Source of the DNA: Methanosarcina barkeri MS
Lineage (GTDB): Archaea; Halobacteriota; Methanosarcinia; Methanosarcinales; Methanosarcinaceae
Length of the DNA stretch: 64,000 nt
NCBI RefSeq assembly: GCF_000970025.1
Contig: NZ_CP009528.1
Location: forward strand, 1,537,168-1,601,167
Direction: 5' to 3'
This document shows positions 26,625-35,726 of the stretch, one piece after another. A model generated the notes under the pieces. The model ran no database searches and was not told the DNA's origin. It was given only the letters and a program-made list of their open reading frames with translations. Position 1 is the first letter of the stretch; each line of letters opens with the position of its first letter. The position numbers and the translations under genes are program-made.

Positions 26625-27917
26625 TTTTATCCCTGCTACATTTTTTCTCGTATTTAAGTATTTTCGAAATCCTTTTAATTAATCTTTTTAATTAACCCTT
26701 TTAATTAACTTTTTAAGAAGTTTAGTCAGGAACTATCGAATTGATATTGCAGGTCTTAGTACACATAGTTTCCTCGTAATCTTCTATGCTTTTATAAATG
26801 CTTTTTTGACCGTTTTTTGATTACGGCACAAAATTGCAGCATATCTCTGGGTCTCTGGGTGGAATGTTACTAATCGATATGTTCCTGACAGAGGTGCTAT
26901 ATCTGGATTTAAAAATAAAAGAATACTTACTTTTTTAGGAGTATTCCTGGATTAAATTTACAATTTACACTTTAAATGAAACTATTTTGGAATTTAACCC
27001 TTTATAACCCTTAAATAGATTATTTCGAAGGTTTACCTTCCTTTAACGGTTCAAATTGATTTTTTTATTCCATCAGGCTATTTTTCAAATTAAAAACCGT
27101 TCTAGTTCCAAGATTATAATTTGCGATTGTTGTAAAGTTATATAAAGAATAAAATAAGGACACTTAGTGAATTTAATTCAGAACCAATTAAAACTGAATT
27201 TTCCAAAATAACAGGTAAATAATATTTATTCTATTAAAAAATACGGCGCCTAGAGAGCTCAATAAGTATTAGTTTTAGAATTTACACCCTTTTATGCGAT
27301 TTAAGGTTTAAAAACGCTTATTTCCCAAATTAAGTTCTGTTAGTCATATTATATCTGTAAGTAATATTATATTTAATATAATATAATTTAAAATTGTCAA
27401 TTGGCGGATGGTCAATCTCCGAATAGCCGGTAAGGCGATTAGATCAAAAAAGGAATTACACAATTGAGCTGAAAAAACGTAGAATGAAACTATAAGACAT
27501 CTAGGTTACTTGCAACAACTTGCTTGTGCAACCTGCTTGTGCAACTTGCTTGTAATTTGCTTGTGTAACTTATTTGTTGCTTGTGTAACTTGCTTGTGTA
27601 ACTTGCTTGTGTAACTTGCTTGTGTAACTTGCTTGTGTAACTTGCTTGTATAACTTGCTTATGTTTTATTTCGCTTATCAAATGTGTAAGTCCTATTTAT
27701 ACCTAAAAAGTGCCAGTAGTCATATAAAAGTAAACTAGGGTATTAACTGGCATAATATCGTCCTGCAACAGATATGTTGCAGGAAGTGAATTGAAAAACA
27801 TACAGTTTAAAACTACATCAATTAGACATAATAACATCAATTAGACGCAGTAACATCAAGTTAGGTAAAATAACGTCTATTTGAGAAAATAAGGTAGATA
27901 AAATAAGGAGTGGACAT
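26625..27917. other. Long spacer with 13-base tandem array
   Basis: About 1.3 kb, AT-rich. It contains the 13-base array at 27517-27663. Between 27100 and 27400 there are AT runs (for example atttaatataatataattta) but no gene. Confidence 0.55.
27517..27663. repeat. About eleven tandem 13-base repeats
   Basis: Unit aacttgcttgtgt, nearly perfect for the last six copies (27575-27663) and degenerate with small deletions in the first part. The unit length is not a multiple of three, so an open frame across the minus strand is coincidental. Confidence 0.85.
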
Positions 27918-28295
27918 ATGGGAAAAAAGATATTTGATAGAATAAAGAAGACAATATGCATTTTGATGCTGGCCTTTTTTGTATCGTCAGTAACTATTGC
28001 ATCAGTAAGCGCAGCTTCGCAAAAAACTGAGAATCAATGGGGCAATGAAAAGAAGCAGTGGGAAAATGAACAGAATAATTGGGACAAAGAGAAGAGAAAC
28101 TGGGAAAGCGAAAAGAAAAACTGGGATAATGAGAAGCAGAAATGGAATAATAAGAAACATGGCGACGATTACAAAAAATGGCAAACAAAATATAAAAAAT
28201 GGCAAGATATCTATAAAAAATGGCAAAATACGTATAATAAATGGCAAACAAACCATAAAAAATGGTTAAATAAATATAATCACAGGTCCCATTGA
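27918..28295 (+). CDS. Small exported protein with Trp every seventh residue
   Basis: 125 residues. AAGGAG lies seven bases before the ATG. A signal peptide (about 1-32, ending SVSAA-SQ) is followed by two charged blocks. The first has seven-residue units of the type W(E/D)(N/K)E(K/Q)xx (QWENEQNNWDKEKRNWESEK). The second has KKWQTKYKKWQDIYKKWQNT, again with period seven. No Cys and no anchor are present. The heptad spacing would place the Trp residues on one face of a long helix. No family is recognised. A long helical rod that binds the wall, membrane or matrix is conceivable but unproven. Confidence 0.8.
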   Translation: MGKKIFDRIKKTICILMLAFFVSSVTIASVSAASQKTENQWGNEKKQWENEQNNWDKEKRNWESEKKNWDNEKQKWNNKKHGDDYKKWQTKYKKWQDIYKKWQNTYNKWQTNHKKWLNKYNHRSH

Positions 28296-28842
28296 AACAG
28301 ACGATGAAAACCAAATGTAAAAAATGGTTATGACTGACTCGTAAAACAATGACTGACTCGTAAAACCCTCTATTGGATTGCAAAACGGAAGATTCTTAAC
28401 CATTTGTGTTAAAGGATCTTTCTTGGTCGGACTTATGCAGTTGAAAAGCAAAATAAAGCATGAGCAAGTCTATCATATATGTTATTGATTAGACAATTTG
28501 AAATTTCATGCTACTTTTTTCTCGATTCAACTGCGCAGGTCCTTATAAAATATCCTGATGACAAATGCATTTTTTCTTAAAAACGAAGTATTTAAGGGCC
28601 GAAGTATTTAAGAGTCCTAAGTATTAATCAGTAAATCCTAAGTATTAATTAGTAAATTATTTATAAGATTCTGCTGGAATATAAAGTTCAAAAAAAATTT
28701 ATTCTTTACATTAAATTCCTATAATCTTTTCTGTTTCTAAAAGTAAGCTTATATTTAATCCAGTTAATTTCAGGACTGTTAACAGGCAAACAGCGTTGAG
28801 ACAAAAAGAGCAGGAAAACATGGTAATTAACGGAGGTAATCT
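28296..28842. other. Spacer with promoter of the coiled-coil protein
   Basis: AT-rich; contains short direct repeats (ggccgaagtatttaa-like near 28595-28615 and taagtattaatcagtaaatc near 28620-28655) and the promoter element at 28739-28767. Confidence 0.5.
28739..28767 (+). promoter_or_regulatory. Promoter element shared with the Cys-rich gene
   Basis: aaaagtaagcttatatttaa followed by tccagttaa is nearly the same as 46568-46601 (the latter has five extra bases after ttatat). ttatattt fits an archaeal TATA box. It lies 76 bases before the ATG at 28843. Confidence 0.55.
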
Positions 28843-29673
28843 ATGACAGTAAAAACATTAAAGTTAATTTCCCGTTTTGCGATAGGGCTGATTATATTGA
28901 GTATTATTCCTTCAGGGGCTTTTGCTTCAGAAAACGAAAACCTGACAAACCTGACGGATCTGATTTATGATCCAGGGTCCTGTCCTTCTTGTCCTGCAGA
29001 TAATATAAGCGAAGAAAATTTCACTGAAGTTCAGGCAGACATGCTTGACTCAATCAGTAAGAGAATTGCTGAACTTCAAAATCTCTATAGTGAGGTAAGT
29101 AAGGTTTCAAATGCATCTGACCTCCAGAATGTTTTGTCTAGAAAAAGGCAGGAAAAGGAGGATTTGGAAAATGACGAAAGGAATATAGAATCTGACGAAA
29201 TGCAAACGGAGCCTGAGGAAGGGCATGAGTTTTGTCATATCCTGCTTGAAAATATAACTGATGAAAATTTCACTGACGTTCAGGCTGTTATCCTGGATTC
29301 CATCCAGTACATGGCTGAGGAGTCCGAAACTGCTCAAACCAGGCTCGTGGAAGCCGGTGAGAGCGGCAAAGCTGAAGAGCTCAACGAGAAAATTACTGAG
29401 ATTCGAGACCTGTATGCCGAGGTGAGCGAAGCCTCCACTGCAGCAGAACTCAAAGGGGTCCTATTAACCTATGAACAGGAAAAGGCACTTGATTCCATTG
29501 AGAAGAAAATAGAGCTTCTTAAAGCCAGAATGAACGAAAGCGAAAACGCAAATGATGAACAGCTCAATAGCAGAATTACTGAACTTACGGCCCTGATCGA
29601 AGATCTCAAAGGGGCCGAGTCGTTTGACGAACTAGAGAAAATAATGCACTCAGCTAGGGATACCACAGTGTAA
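28843..29673 (+). CDS. Exported coiled-coil repeat protein
   Basis: 276 residues; GGAGGTAAT precedes the ATG. A signal peptide (about 10-28, ending GAFA-SEN) is followed by two similar units: SEENFTEVQADMLDSISKRI...LYSEVSKVSNASDLQNVL and TDENFTDVQAVILDSIQYMA...LYAEVSEASTAAELKGVL, each about 90 residues. The remainder is a Glu/Lys-rich helix (IEKKIELLKARMNESENAND). Predicted mainly helical and extracellular. No family is recognised beyond apparent Methanosarcina relatives. Duplicated units show internal expansion. Confidence 0.75.
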   Translation: MTVKTLKLISRFAIGLIILSIIPSGAFASENENLTNLTDLIYDPGSCPSCPADNISEENFTEVQADMLDSISKRIAELQNLYSEVSKVSNASDLQNVLSRKRQEKEDLENDERNIESDEMQTEPEEGHEFCHILLENITDENFTDVQAVILDSIQYMAEESETAQTRLVEAGESGKAEELNEKITEIRDLYAEVSEASTAAELKGVLLTYEQEKALDSIEKKIELLKARMNESENANDEQLNSRITELTALIEDLKGAESFDELEKIMHSARDTTV

Positions 29674-29687
29674 AGCAGAAAACGGAT

Positions 29688-29720
29688 GCCGAAGATTCTG
29701 TGCAACAAAAAGTCTTCGGC
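29688..29720 (+). terminator. Hairpin downstream of the coiled-coil gene
   Basis: GCCGAAGA (29688-29695) pairs with TCTTCGGC (29713-29720), loop about 17 bases, 15 bases after the stop codon at 29673. A T tract is weak, so termination is plausible rather than certain. Confidence 0.55.
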
Positions 29721-29925
29721 CCTATTAACCGTCCTGGTTGAATTCAGGATAACCAAACTGAAAATAACACAAGTGGCAGCGTTGAAATCTAACGCAAAAG
29801 TCCCAACCTATCGAAAAACTGTAACCTGCCAAAAAGAGAAATATCCTCCTGAACATGACTCTGAGAAATTAATCCTCCTGATAGAACTTCAGTATCTTTG
29901 TTTCCCTTTGTCTCAAGATCAGCCT

Positions 29926-30028
29926 GTTTGACCACGCCGACCACGTTGTTGCCGGGGTTTTCGGTCAAGCCTTTTTTAAAAAGGGTTGTGCTTAAGCCTT
30001 TTTTAAAAAGGCTTTTTACCATGCCGAC
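29926..30028. repeat. Dispersed GC-richer repeat with bidirectional hairpin
   Basis: Contains accacgccgaccacgttgtt and ggttttcggtcaagcctttt, also found at 52296-52520 and 54630-54840. At 29994-30017 AAGCCTTTTTTAAAAAGGCTT forms a perfect hairpin with T runs on both strands; it lies between two convergent genes and could terminate both. Confidence 0.75.
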
Positions 30029-30057
30029 AATCTTTTTCGGAAAAAGCGACGCGGGTT

Positions 30058-31716
30058 TTAGTATTTCAACTTCAACTTCATTCCGCAGAAAGGACAGAAG
30101 TTGGGGGCAGTGGTGAAATTCAGGTTTCTGGAGCAATATGGGCAGGTCAGCACGATTCCTTTTTTCTTCTCGTTAATTGCATTTTGGTGGGCTCTGGACT
30201 CCTTGGTTTCTTCAACAGAAATTGAAAGTTCAAGTTCTTTAAGAGAATTCATATTGCAGATATCGCCTGAGATATTTGAAGTTTCAGTCCGAACTTCAGA
30301 ATCATCATCTGTCATGCAATTCCTAGAAACTGGCTTTGCGCCAGAGATTTCTGTCTCATCCGGAGAGGTTACTGATGAGGAATTGGATTTATTTATTTTT
30401 TCAAGAGCTTTCAATGCAGCCCTTCGCACGCAGGCATCTGTACTTTCAGTAGCTCTGACAAGTCCTGAAACTGCCTCTAAGGTACCGATTTTCTCGAGTG
30501 AGCAGATAGCGACTTTTTGCATTGAACGATCAGGTTTTTCAAGAATTTCTACCAATTTAGGAACAGCTTGCTGTGCTTTGAGGTCCCCAAGTGCAGAAGC
30601 TGCAGCTTCTCTCACTACTGCCTTAGTGTCATCAAGGGCTCTGATAAGCCCTGAAATAGCTTCAATAGTGCCTGATCTTCCAAGGCCCAAAACTGCTGAT
30701 TCTCTGACCGAATTATCAGGGTCGTTAAGAGCTTTAACCAGCCCTTCTATGGCTTCAGGGGTTCTGCTTTTTCCAAGAGCACAGGTAATCGCCTTCCTTA
30801 CGGAGTTTTCATATATATCAAAAGCTTTAACCAGTCCCCTGGCCGCTTCCGGAGAACCTATATCTCCCAGTGCATCTGCAGCGCGGCTTCTCAGATACCA
30901 GTCAGGGTCATCCAGGGCTCTCAAAAGCCCTGAAACTGCTTCAGGCGTTCCGATCTTCCAAAGAGCTTCAATTGAAACTTTTCTCACATCCCTGCTCGAA
31001 GCTCCGAGAGCTTTGACAAGAACAGGCACTGAAGTTGACATACTTACAATTTTACAAAGAGTTTCTGATGCAGTTTCCTGTACAGGTTGCTTTGGGTCCC
31101 TGAGGATTTCCATCAGCTCATCAAGCACATCTGACTTGCCTCTTTTTCCCAGTGTTTCGGCAGCTTGCTGCCTTGTTTTGTTATCCGAGTTTTCAATTAC
31201 CTTTACCAGACAGAGAGCAGCTTCATAAGTGTCAATTTTCCCAAGAGCTATTATTGAAATCCTTCTCAGCGAATTATCTGGATAAGCTAGGGCTTTTTCA
31301 AGGCCGTAAATTGCATCTCTTGAACCTATCCTCATCAAGGATTTCACCGCTTCCTTCTGGACAAACCTGTCCCTGTCCTCGAACCCTTTCATAATGCCTG
31401 AGATAGCTTCAGGTGTGCCTATTTTTTCAAGGGAAGCAATTGCAGTCTTTTTAACCGGACTATCAGGATCATTAAGTGCATTTATAAGATCAGGGACAGC
31501 TTCCGGCGTATTGAGTTTTCCCAGGGCTTCTGCAGCAGCGGTTCTTACTTTCGGATTTGAATCATCCAGCGCTCCAATCAGTGCGGGTAACGCGTAAGGG
31601 TCCCCTAGCGTTCCAAGTTTTTCGGCAGCAATTGCCCGGTTTCCCGCAAAGACCGAGCGTTCCAATTTCTTAATAAGATTCTTTATATTATCATCCATTT
31701 TCCTTCTATCCCCCAT
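30058..31716 (-). CDS. HEAT-repeat protein with C-terminal zinc ribbon
   Basis: 552 residues. About fourteen HEAT/PBS-lyase-type units of 31 residues from residue 15 to 440, with the pattern P.L..AL.D....VR..AA.ALG.IG. (for example VRTAAAEALGKLNTPEAVPD). An acidic, Ser-rich linker (about 445-515) leads to TCPYCSRNLNF...FCPFCGMKL, a zinc ribbon with two CxxC pairs. No signal peptide. Such units form a curved solenoid for protein-protein contact; related proteins act in phycobilin or other complex assembly, but here the partner is unknown. It is convergent with the coiled-coil gene across the hairpin repeat. Confidence 0.85.
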   Translation of the reverse strand: MGDRRKMDDNIKNLIKKLERSVFAGNRAIAAEKLGTLGDPYALPALIGALDDSNPKVRTAAAEALGKLNTPEAVPDLINALNDPDSPVKKTAIASLEKIGTPEAISGIMKGFEDRDRFVQKEAVKSLMRIGSRDAIYGLEKALAYPDNSLRRISIIALGKIDTYEAALCLVKVIENSDNKTRQQAAETLGKRGKSDVLDELMEILRDPKQPVQETASETLCKIVSMSTSVPVLVKALGASSRDVRKVSIEALWKIGTPEAVSGLLRALDDPDWYLRSRAADALGDIGSPEAARGLVKAFDIYENSVRKAITCALGKSRTPEAIEGLVKALNDPDNSVRESAVLGLGRSGTIEAISGLIRALDDTKAVVREAAASALGDLKAQQAVPKLVEILEKPDRSMQKVAICSLEKIGTLEAVSGLVRATESTDACVRRAALKALEKINKSNSSSVTSPDETEISGAKPVSRNCMTDDDSEVRTETSNISGDICNMNSLKELELSISVEETKESRAHQNAINEKKKGIVLTCPYCSRNLNFTTAPNFCPFCGMKLKLKY

Positions 31717-32222
31717 TAGTGTAAAGCTTATCAGGACTAACTATAATATAAAAAACATTTTAAAGTATATCGTCAACAGACTAAATATATATAAAATGTA
31801 TTCAGTCTTTTAATTCTAAAAGTGGCACTTTCAATTCCTGGTTTTCTAGCCTGTTGTGTATACAATTTTTACATAACTAACCCCATCTGTTTACCGACCC
31901 CATTTGTTTACTAATCCCATCTGTTTAAATGAGCTTGATAAGTTGCAAATGTCCATTCTTTACACTATTAAACTCATCCCTTAACAGTTTACGTTTTTAA
32001 ATATATTACATTCAAAGATATATGAAGTTTTAGATTGTTAATATAAATAATATGTAATTTGGTTGCCTTGCATTTTTTTCAGGTTACTCTCAGGTTACAG
32101 GCTTCATTTTAAAAACCTACGTTTAGAGAAAGTGTAGATTTTGAATTGAAAAAGGAAACGTAAAATGAAAAATGAAACAAATTATAAAAAGAAAGATATA
32201 TGAGAAAGTTTGCCGAGATAAA
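31717..32222. other. Spacer, nothing firm seen
   Basis: AT-rich, with the short direct repeat accccatctgtttacc / accccatttgtttact / atcccatctgtttaa (31880-31926). No gene. Confidence 0.5.
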
Positions 32223-32931
32223 TCAGTAAAACGGAGCCGTAAGCGAAGGGGGATAGTAGTGAGTTGAGAGCAGGATAAACAGGCCAGATACTGGTACTGT
32301 GATATTACCATCTATATTCTCGACTCTTTCTATAAGTGTACATACTATTCCTGCAAAGACCCCGGCAAAGCCCATTTTTGCGCCGATAATTATGCAAAGC
32401 AGGAGCATACCTACAGTACCTTCCCAGGCTTTTGCCCTTTTGTTATACTTAAGGTTCCTTATTATGTCTGTAATCCCATTCCATATGCCATGAAAAGTAC
32501 TGGAACCACTCCAAGCCAGAAACTCCTGTCAATGTACCAGGTAAAAAGCACTATCAATCTCCAGCTTAATGTAAAATCAACATCATAGAGGTTTTCGGGG
32601 TCCTGGAACCAGTACATTCTCTTGTTGAATTTATGCGGCGGTAGGTTATAAGAGCAAGTCCATAAGCAGTAGCGACCGATAAAGCAGGCTCATGAGCAAT
32701 AAAGGGGAGTAGCATTGCTGTCAATCAGCCAGCCAGGAAGTGAATTACTTTTCTTGAAAAATACATTGAAGAATTAATCGATCTTCCTTTTTCCAAAGCA
32801 GTTTGATATATCTTTTTTGAGAAAATCAAAATCACAAACAGGTTCCAGACTGCAATTGCCTTAAAGACAGGCAGATCTTCCAGTATAGATTTCAATGAAA
32901 TTTGAAACACAGCCTCCATGATACACTCCAC
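32223..32931 (-). pseudogene. Decayed dolichol-kinase-like (SEC59/DGK1) membrane protein
   Basis: Reading from 32919 gives MEAVFQISLKSILEDLPVFK, then YFSRKVIHFLAG and a TGA where Gly is expected. It resumes LLPFIAHEPALSVATAYGLA, shifts frame, continues MYWFQDPENLYDVDFTLSWR and FWLGVVPVLFMAYGMG, shifts again, and ends LKYNKRAKAWEGTVGMLLLC...GFAGVFAGIVCTLIERVEN. The order SRK.IH..AG, then K..KAWEGT, then a further helix with a Glu fits the CTP-dependent polyprenol kinase family. At least one nonsense codon and two frameshifts are present. A ribosome binding site (GGAG) is still visible at the start. Confidence 0.65.
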
Positions 32932-33136
32932 ATCTTCTAAATATTAAATTTTTTGAATTTATTACCACCATTTCTGTTGAATAAAATTTCTCATAAAATA
33001 TCTATAACTGCGAAGACTGGTTACGGAAACCTTTCTAAAAATAAAATTTCCCCATTTTTATTTTTTAACTTTTTTTAAATAAATATAGAAATACCTATAT
33101 ATTTTATAATCTTTGTACTGTCAATGGAGGACCTAT

Positions 33137-33886
33137 ATGAGATTCAACAAGCAGATCTTTACAATACTTATTCTATCTCTTTCACTGGCCCTTTTAGGAA
33201 GCGGATGCATCTCCGAAGGTGAAGGAGCAGAGGGCAATGCCACACAAGGAATAACCGAAAGCGAGTTTTCTAATATCAGGGAAAATCCGGTAACACCATG
33301 GAATCCTGTACCTACAGCACCTGATATTGATCCCACAGCTTATATTGACCCTCAGGCTTCAGTTATAGGAAATGTGACAATAGGTGCCAGTATTATGGTT
33401 TCCCCTATGGCATCTATTCGGAGTGATGAAGGAATGCCGATTTTCGTGGGAAGCAGGAGTAATGTCCAGGACGGAGTTGTGCTTCATGCACTTGAGACAA
33501 TTGATGAGGAAGGTGAACCTGTAGAAAAGAACACTGTTGAAGTTGCCGGCGAGAAATATGCAGTTTATATAGGAGAAAATGTTTCACTTGCTCACCAGTC
33601 CCAGGTTCATGGCCCGGCTTCCGTAGGCAACGATACTTTCATTGGTATGCAAGCTTTCGTTTTTAAGTCAAAGATAGGAAACAACTGCGTACTTGAGCCT
33701 ACAGCAGCAGCAATTGGTGTAACTGTTCCTGACGGAAGGTATATTCCAGCAGGTGTGGTTGTCACTTCCCAGGAAGAAGCAGATAAGCTGCCAGAAATTA
33801 CTGAAGATTATGCATACAAACATACTAATGAAGCCGTAGTGTATGTAAACGTCCATCTGGCTGAGGGATACAACAAAGCCTCATAA
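33137..33886 (+). CDS. cam: Gamma-class carbonic anhydrase, exported
   Basis: 249 residues from the ATG at 33137, with TGGAGG upstream; an in-frame TTG at 33113 is not needed. It has a signal peptide with a Cys near its end (LALLGSGC), so it is either lipid-anchored or processed there. The rest is a left-handed beta-helix of hexapeptide repeats. Metal-ligand His residues lie in VVLHALE and LAHQSQVHG, and the Arg and Glu of SIRSDEGMP are kept, as in the well-studied Methanosarcina thermophila Cam; much of the sequence is as I remember that protein. It interconverts CO2 and bicarbonate outside the membrane, an activity linked to growth on acetate. A TATA-like ctatatatttt lies near 33095. Confidence 0.95.
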   Translation: MRFNKQIFTILILSLSLALLGSGCISEGEGAEGNATQGITESEFSNIRENPVTPWNPVPTAPDIDPTAYIDPQASVIGNVTIGASIMVSPMASIRSDEGMPIFVGSRSNVQDGVVLHALETIDEEGEPVEKNTVEVAGEKYAVYIGENVSLAHQSQVHGPASVGNDTFIGMQAFVFKSKIGNNCVLEPTAAAIGVTVPDGRYIPAGVVVTSQEEADKLPEITEDYAYKHTNEAVVYVNVHLAEGYNKAS

Positions 33887-33965
33887 CCAGAAACTGTTTA
33901 CACAGCAGGGAATTAATTTAAATAAAAAAGTCAATTGGTTGAAACCAAAAAGCTTAGTTAATCTT

Positions 33966-34011
33966 AAGTTTTGCCCGAGATTCCAGCCTTTATCCTTTTC
34001 GGGTAAAACTT
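33966..34011 (+). terminator. Hairpin downstream of cam
   Basis: AAGTTTTGCCCGA (33966-33978) pairs with TCGGGTAAAACTT (33999-34011) along 13 bases with one G-U pair; loop 20 bases, followed by ctatttta. It lies 80 bases after the cam stop codon. Confidence 0.6.
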
Positions 34012-34274
34012 CTATTTTACTTTCAGATTTCTTTCCTAAATTGGCGAAAATAAGGTTTATTTTCCAATTATAATATTGTCTTATCTTTTAATATATAAAT
34101 ACAATTATAAGCTCATATTAATCAATATAAATAATCAATTTTTTCAACAAATTAGCAATTAAATACAATTATAAGTTTATATTAATAAATATAAATAATC
34201 AATTTTTTCAACAAATTAGTAATTAATTATTTATATGGATAACACTATCTTTTTTAAGTTAACGGTGGTAATTT
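34012..34274. other. Leader region of the propeller gene
   Basis: Very AT-rich; contains the 64-base direct repeat described below and then tttatatggata close to the ATG at 34275. Confidence 0.5.
34097..34224. repeat. Two tandem 64-base repeats
   Basis: 34097-34160 and 34161-34224 match at about 60 of 64 positions (aaatacaattataagctcat ... acaaattagcaatt). Both contain two TATA-like stretches, so promoter elements upstream of the following gene may be duplicated. Confidence 0.9.
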
Positions 34275-35465
34275 ATGAAAATCGCATACAGGTACTTTTC
34301 TTTATTCTTAACGCTCGTACTTCTTACGTTACCTGCAGTAGCGGAACCAGGCGTCGCATCCGACTATAGTAATTTTACGGAAGATGAAACTTATACTAAT
34401 AGCCCTGTAGAAAATATTACTTTTCTTACTGACAGCTCCGAATCAGAATTGTTTCCTGTATGGACTGCCGATGGAAATTCTATTCTGTATACGGTTCACA
34501 GGGACGGATCCGATAATTTAGAATCGTATAAAATGAAAGCAAACGGAAGTGAAATAGAGCGAACAGGCATTGGGGAGGGAAACCTTGCCGGCTTTAGCGA
34601 TATAAATCCTAATGGAACCGAATTGCTTTCAACGAAATTAAATGGTTCCCAAACCGGCCTTTATCTTGTGAATCTAGAAAACGGAACTGTAACCCCGGTT
34701 GCGGATGATCCTGACAAATCCGAAGGTTGGGGTTCATGGTGCCGCCTTGGAAAAAAAATCGTGTATACTCAGAAGTCAGGGGATGCCCCTTCCGAGCTCT
34801 GGATAGTTAATCGGGATGGAAGCGATAAGAAAAGGCTCGGTACTTCCGAAAATGTCGGAATGGGAAAAGACTGGTGCCCTCTTGGCCTGAAAATAGTATA
34901 CAGTGCTAATGATTCTAAAGAGGAACCTGATCTATGGACAATAGAATGGCATGGCACAAACCAAACTCAGCTTACCGATACTCCATACGGGGAATGGGAT
35001 CCCTCTTATAGTCCAGATGGAAAAAGAATAGTATACATATCCGACGAAGGAGGAAAGCCTGAAATCTGGCTTCGTGATACCAAAGGAAGCTATAAGGTCA
35101 TGCTTACAAACAATATCGGAGTAATCGACTCAAGCCCCAGATGGAGTCCTGACGGCTCAAAAATAGTTTTTACGGTACATAGGATGCAGAATATTTTGGA
35201 AAATTCTACAGTAAATGGTTCGAGTTCTGTTTTACTTAATGGTTATATCAGTAATATGATTACGGATAATTCTACGATGATGGATAATTCTACAATGGCA
35301 AATAATTCTATAATTGGTGGCTCAGATATTGCTGTTATAGAACTTGAACCTTTATTAAGCATTTTAGACTCTACTTCAGAAAATGGTTTAGATAATTTTA
35401 CAATTAGTGGCTCAGATACCGTAGTTATAGATCCTGGATCTACATCTTCGGCCTCTCCTCTTTAA
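34275..35465 (+). CDS. Exported TolB/PD40-type beta-propeller protein
   Basis: 396 residues, signal peptide (about 5-24, ending AVA-EPG). Residues about 50-310 hold repeated PD40 blades: ELFPVWTADGNSILYTVHRD, PSYSPDGKRIVYISDEGGKP and SPRWSPDGSKIVFTVHRM. The C-terminal 80 residues are Ser/Asn/Thr-rich with short repeats (NSTMMDNSTMANNSIIGGSD), probably a stalk, without a visible membrane anchor. It is in a different blade class from the proteins at 7947 and 11097. The function is presumably binding of a surface partner; nothing nearby tells which. Confidence 0.8.
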   Translation: MKIAYRYFSLFLTLVLLTLPAVAEPGVASDYSNFTEDETYTNSPVENITFLTDSSESELFPVWTADGNSILYTVHRDGSDNLESYKMKANGSEIERTGIGEGNLAGFSDINPNGTELLSTKLNGSQTGLYLVNLENGTVTPVADDPDKSEGWGSWCRLGKKIVYTQKSGDAPSELWIVNRDGSDKKRLGTSENVGMGKDWCPLGLKIVYSANDSKEEPDLWTIEWHGTNQTQLTDTPYGEWDPSYSPDGKRIVYISDEGGKPEIWLRDTKGSYKVMLTNNIGVIDSSPRWSPDGSKIVFTVHRMQNILENSTVNGSSSVLLNGYISNMITDNSTMMDNSTMANNSIIGGSDIAVIELEPLLSILDSTSENGLDNFTISGSDTVVIDPGSTSSASPL

Positions 35466-35726
35466 ATAATTTCCAGATAATATTTAACAGAGGCTGAAGT
35501 CGATGATTTTAGTAAGGCTCAGAAAAAAAGAACTACTATTATTTTTAGATTGATTTCTTAAACTTTGAGCGCGATCATCGAACTCTATATCATCGAAATC
35601 CATATATCTGAACTCCACACGACTGATATCTATTATAGCATGTCTGTCATGGAAACTGAAGGATGGAAATTAAAGGCATTGGCGTCGATCCATCCTACTT
35701 TCCATTTTTGTTCTTTTATTCTTTAA

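Noticed and set aside
27490-27681. 63-residue minus-strand frame with SYTSKLHKQ repeats
   Set aside because: It follows a 13-base array whose unit is not a multiple of three; no ribosome binding site and the reading frame rotates.
29789-30136. 115-residue minus-strand frame between convergent genes
   Set aside because: It runs through the dispersed hairpin repeat and part of the HEAT gene 3' end; FKKGL phrases come from the repeat.
30101-31228. 375-residue frame opposite the HEAT-repeat gene
   Set aside because: Antisense to clear HEAT repeats with a zinc ribbon; no start signal or recognisable domain.
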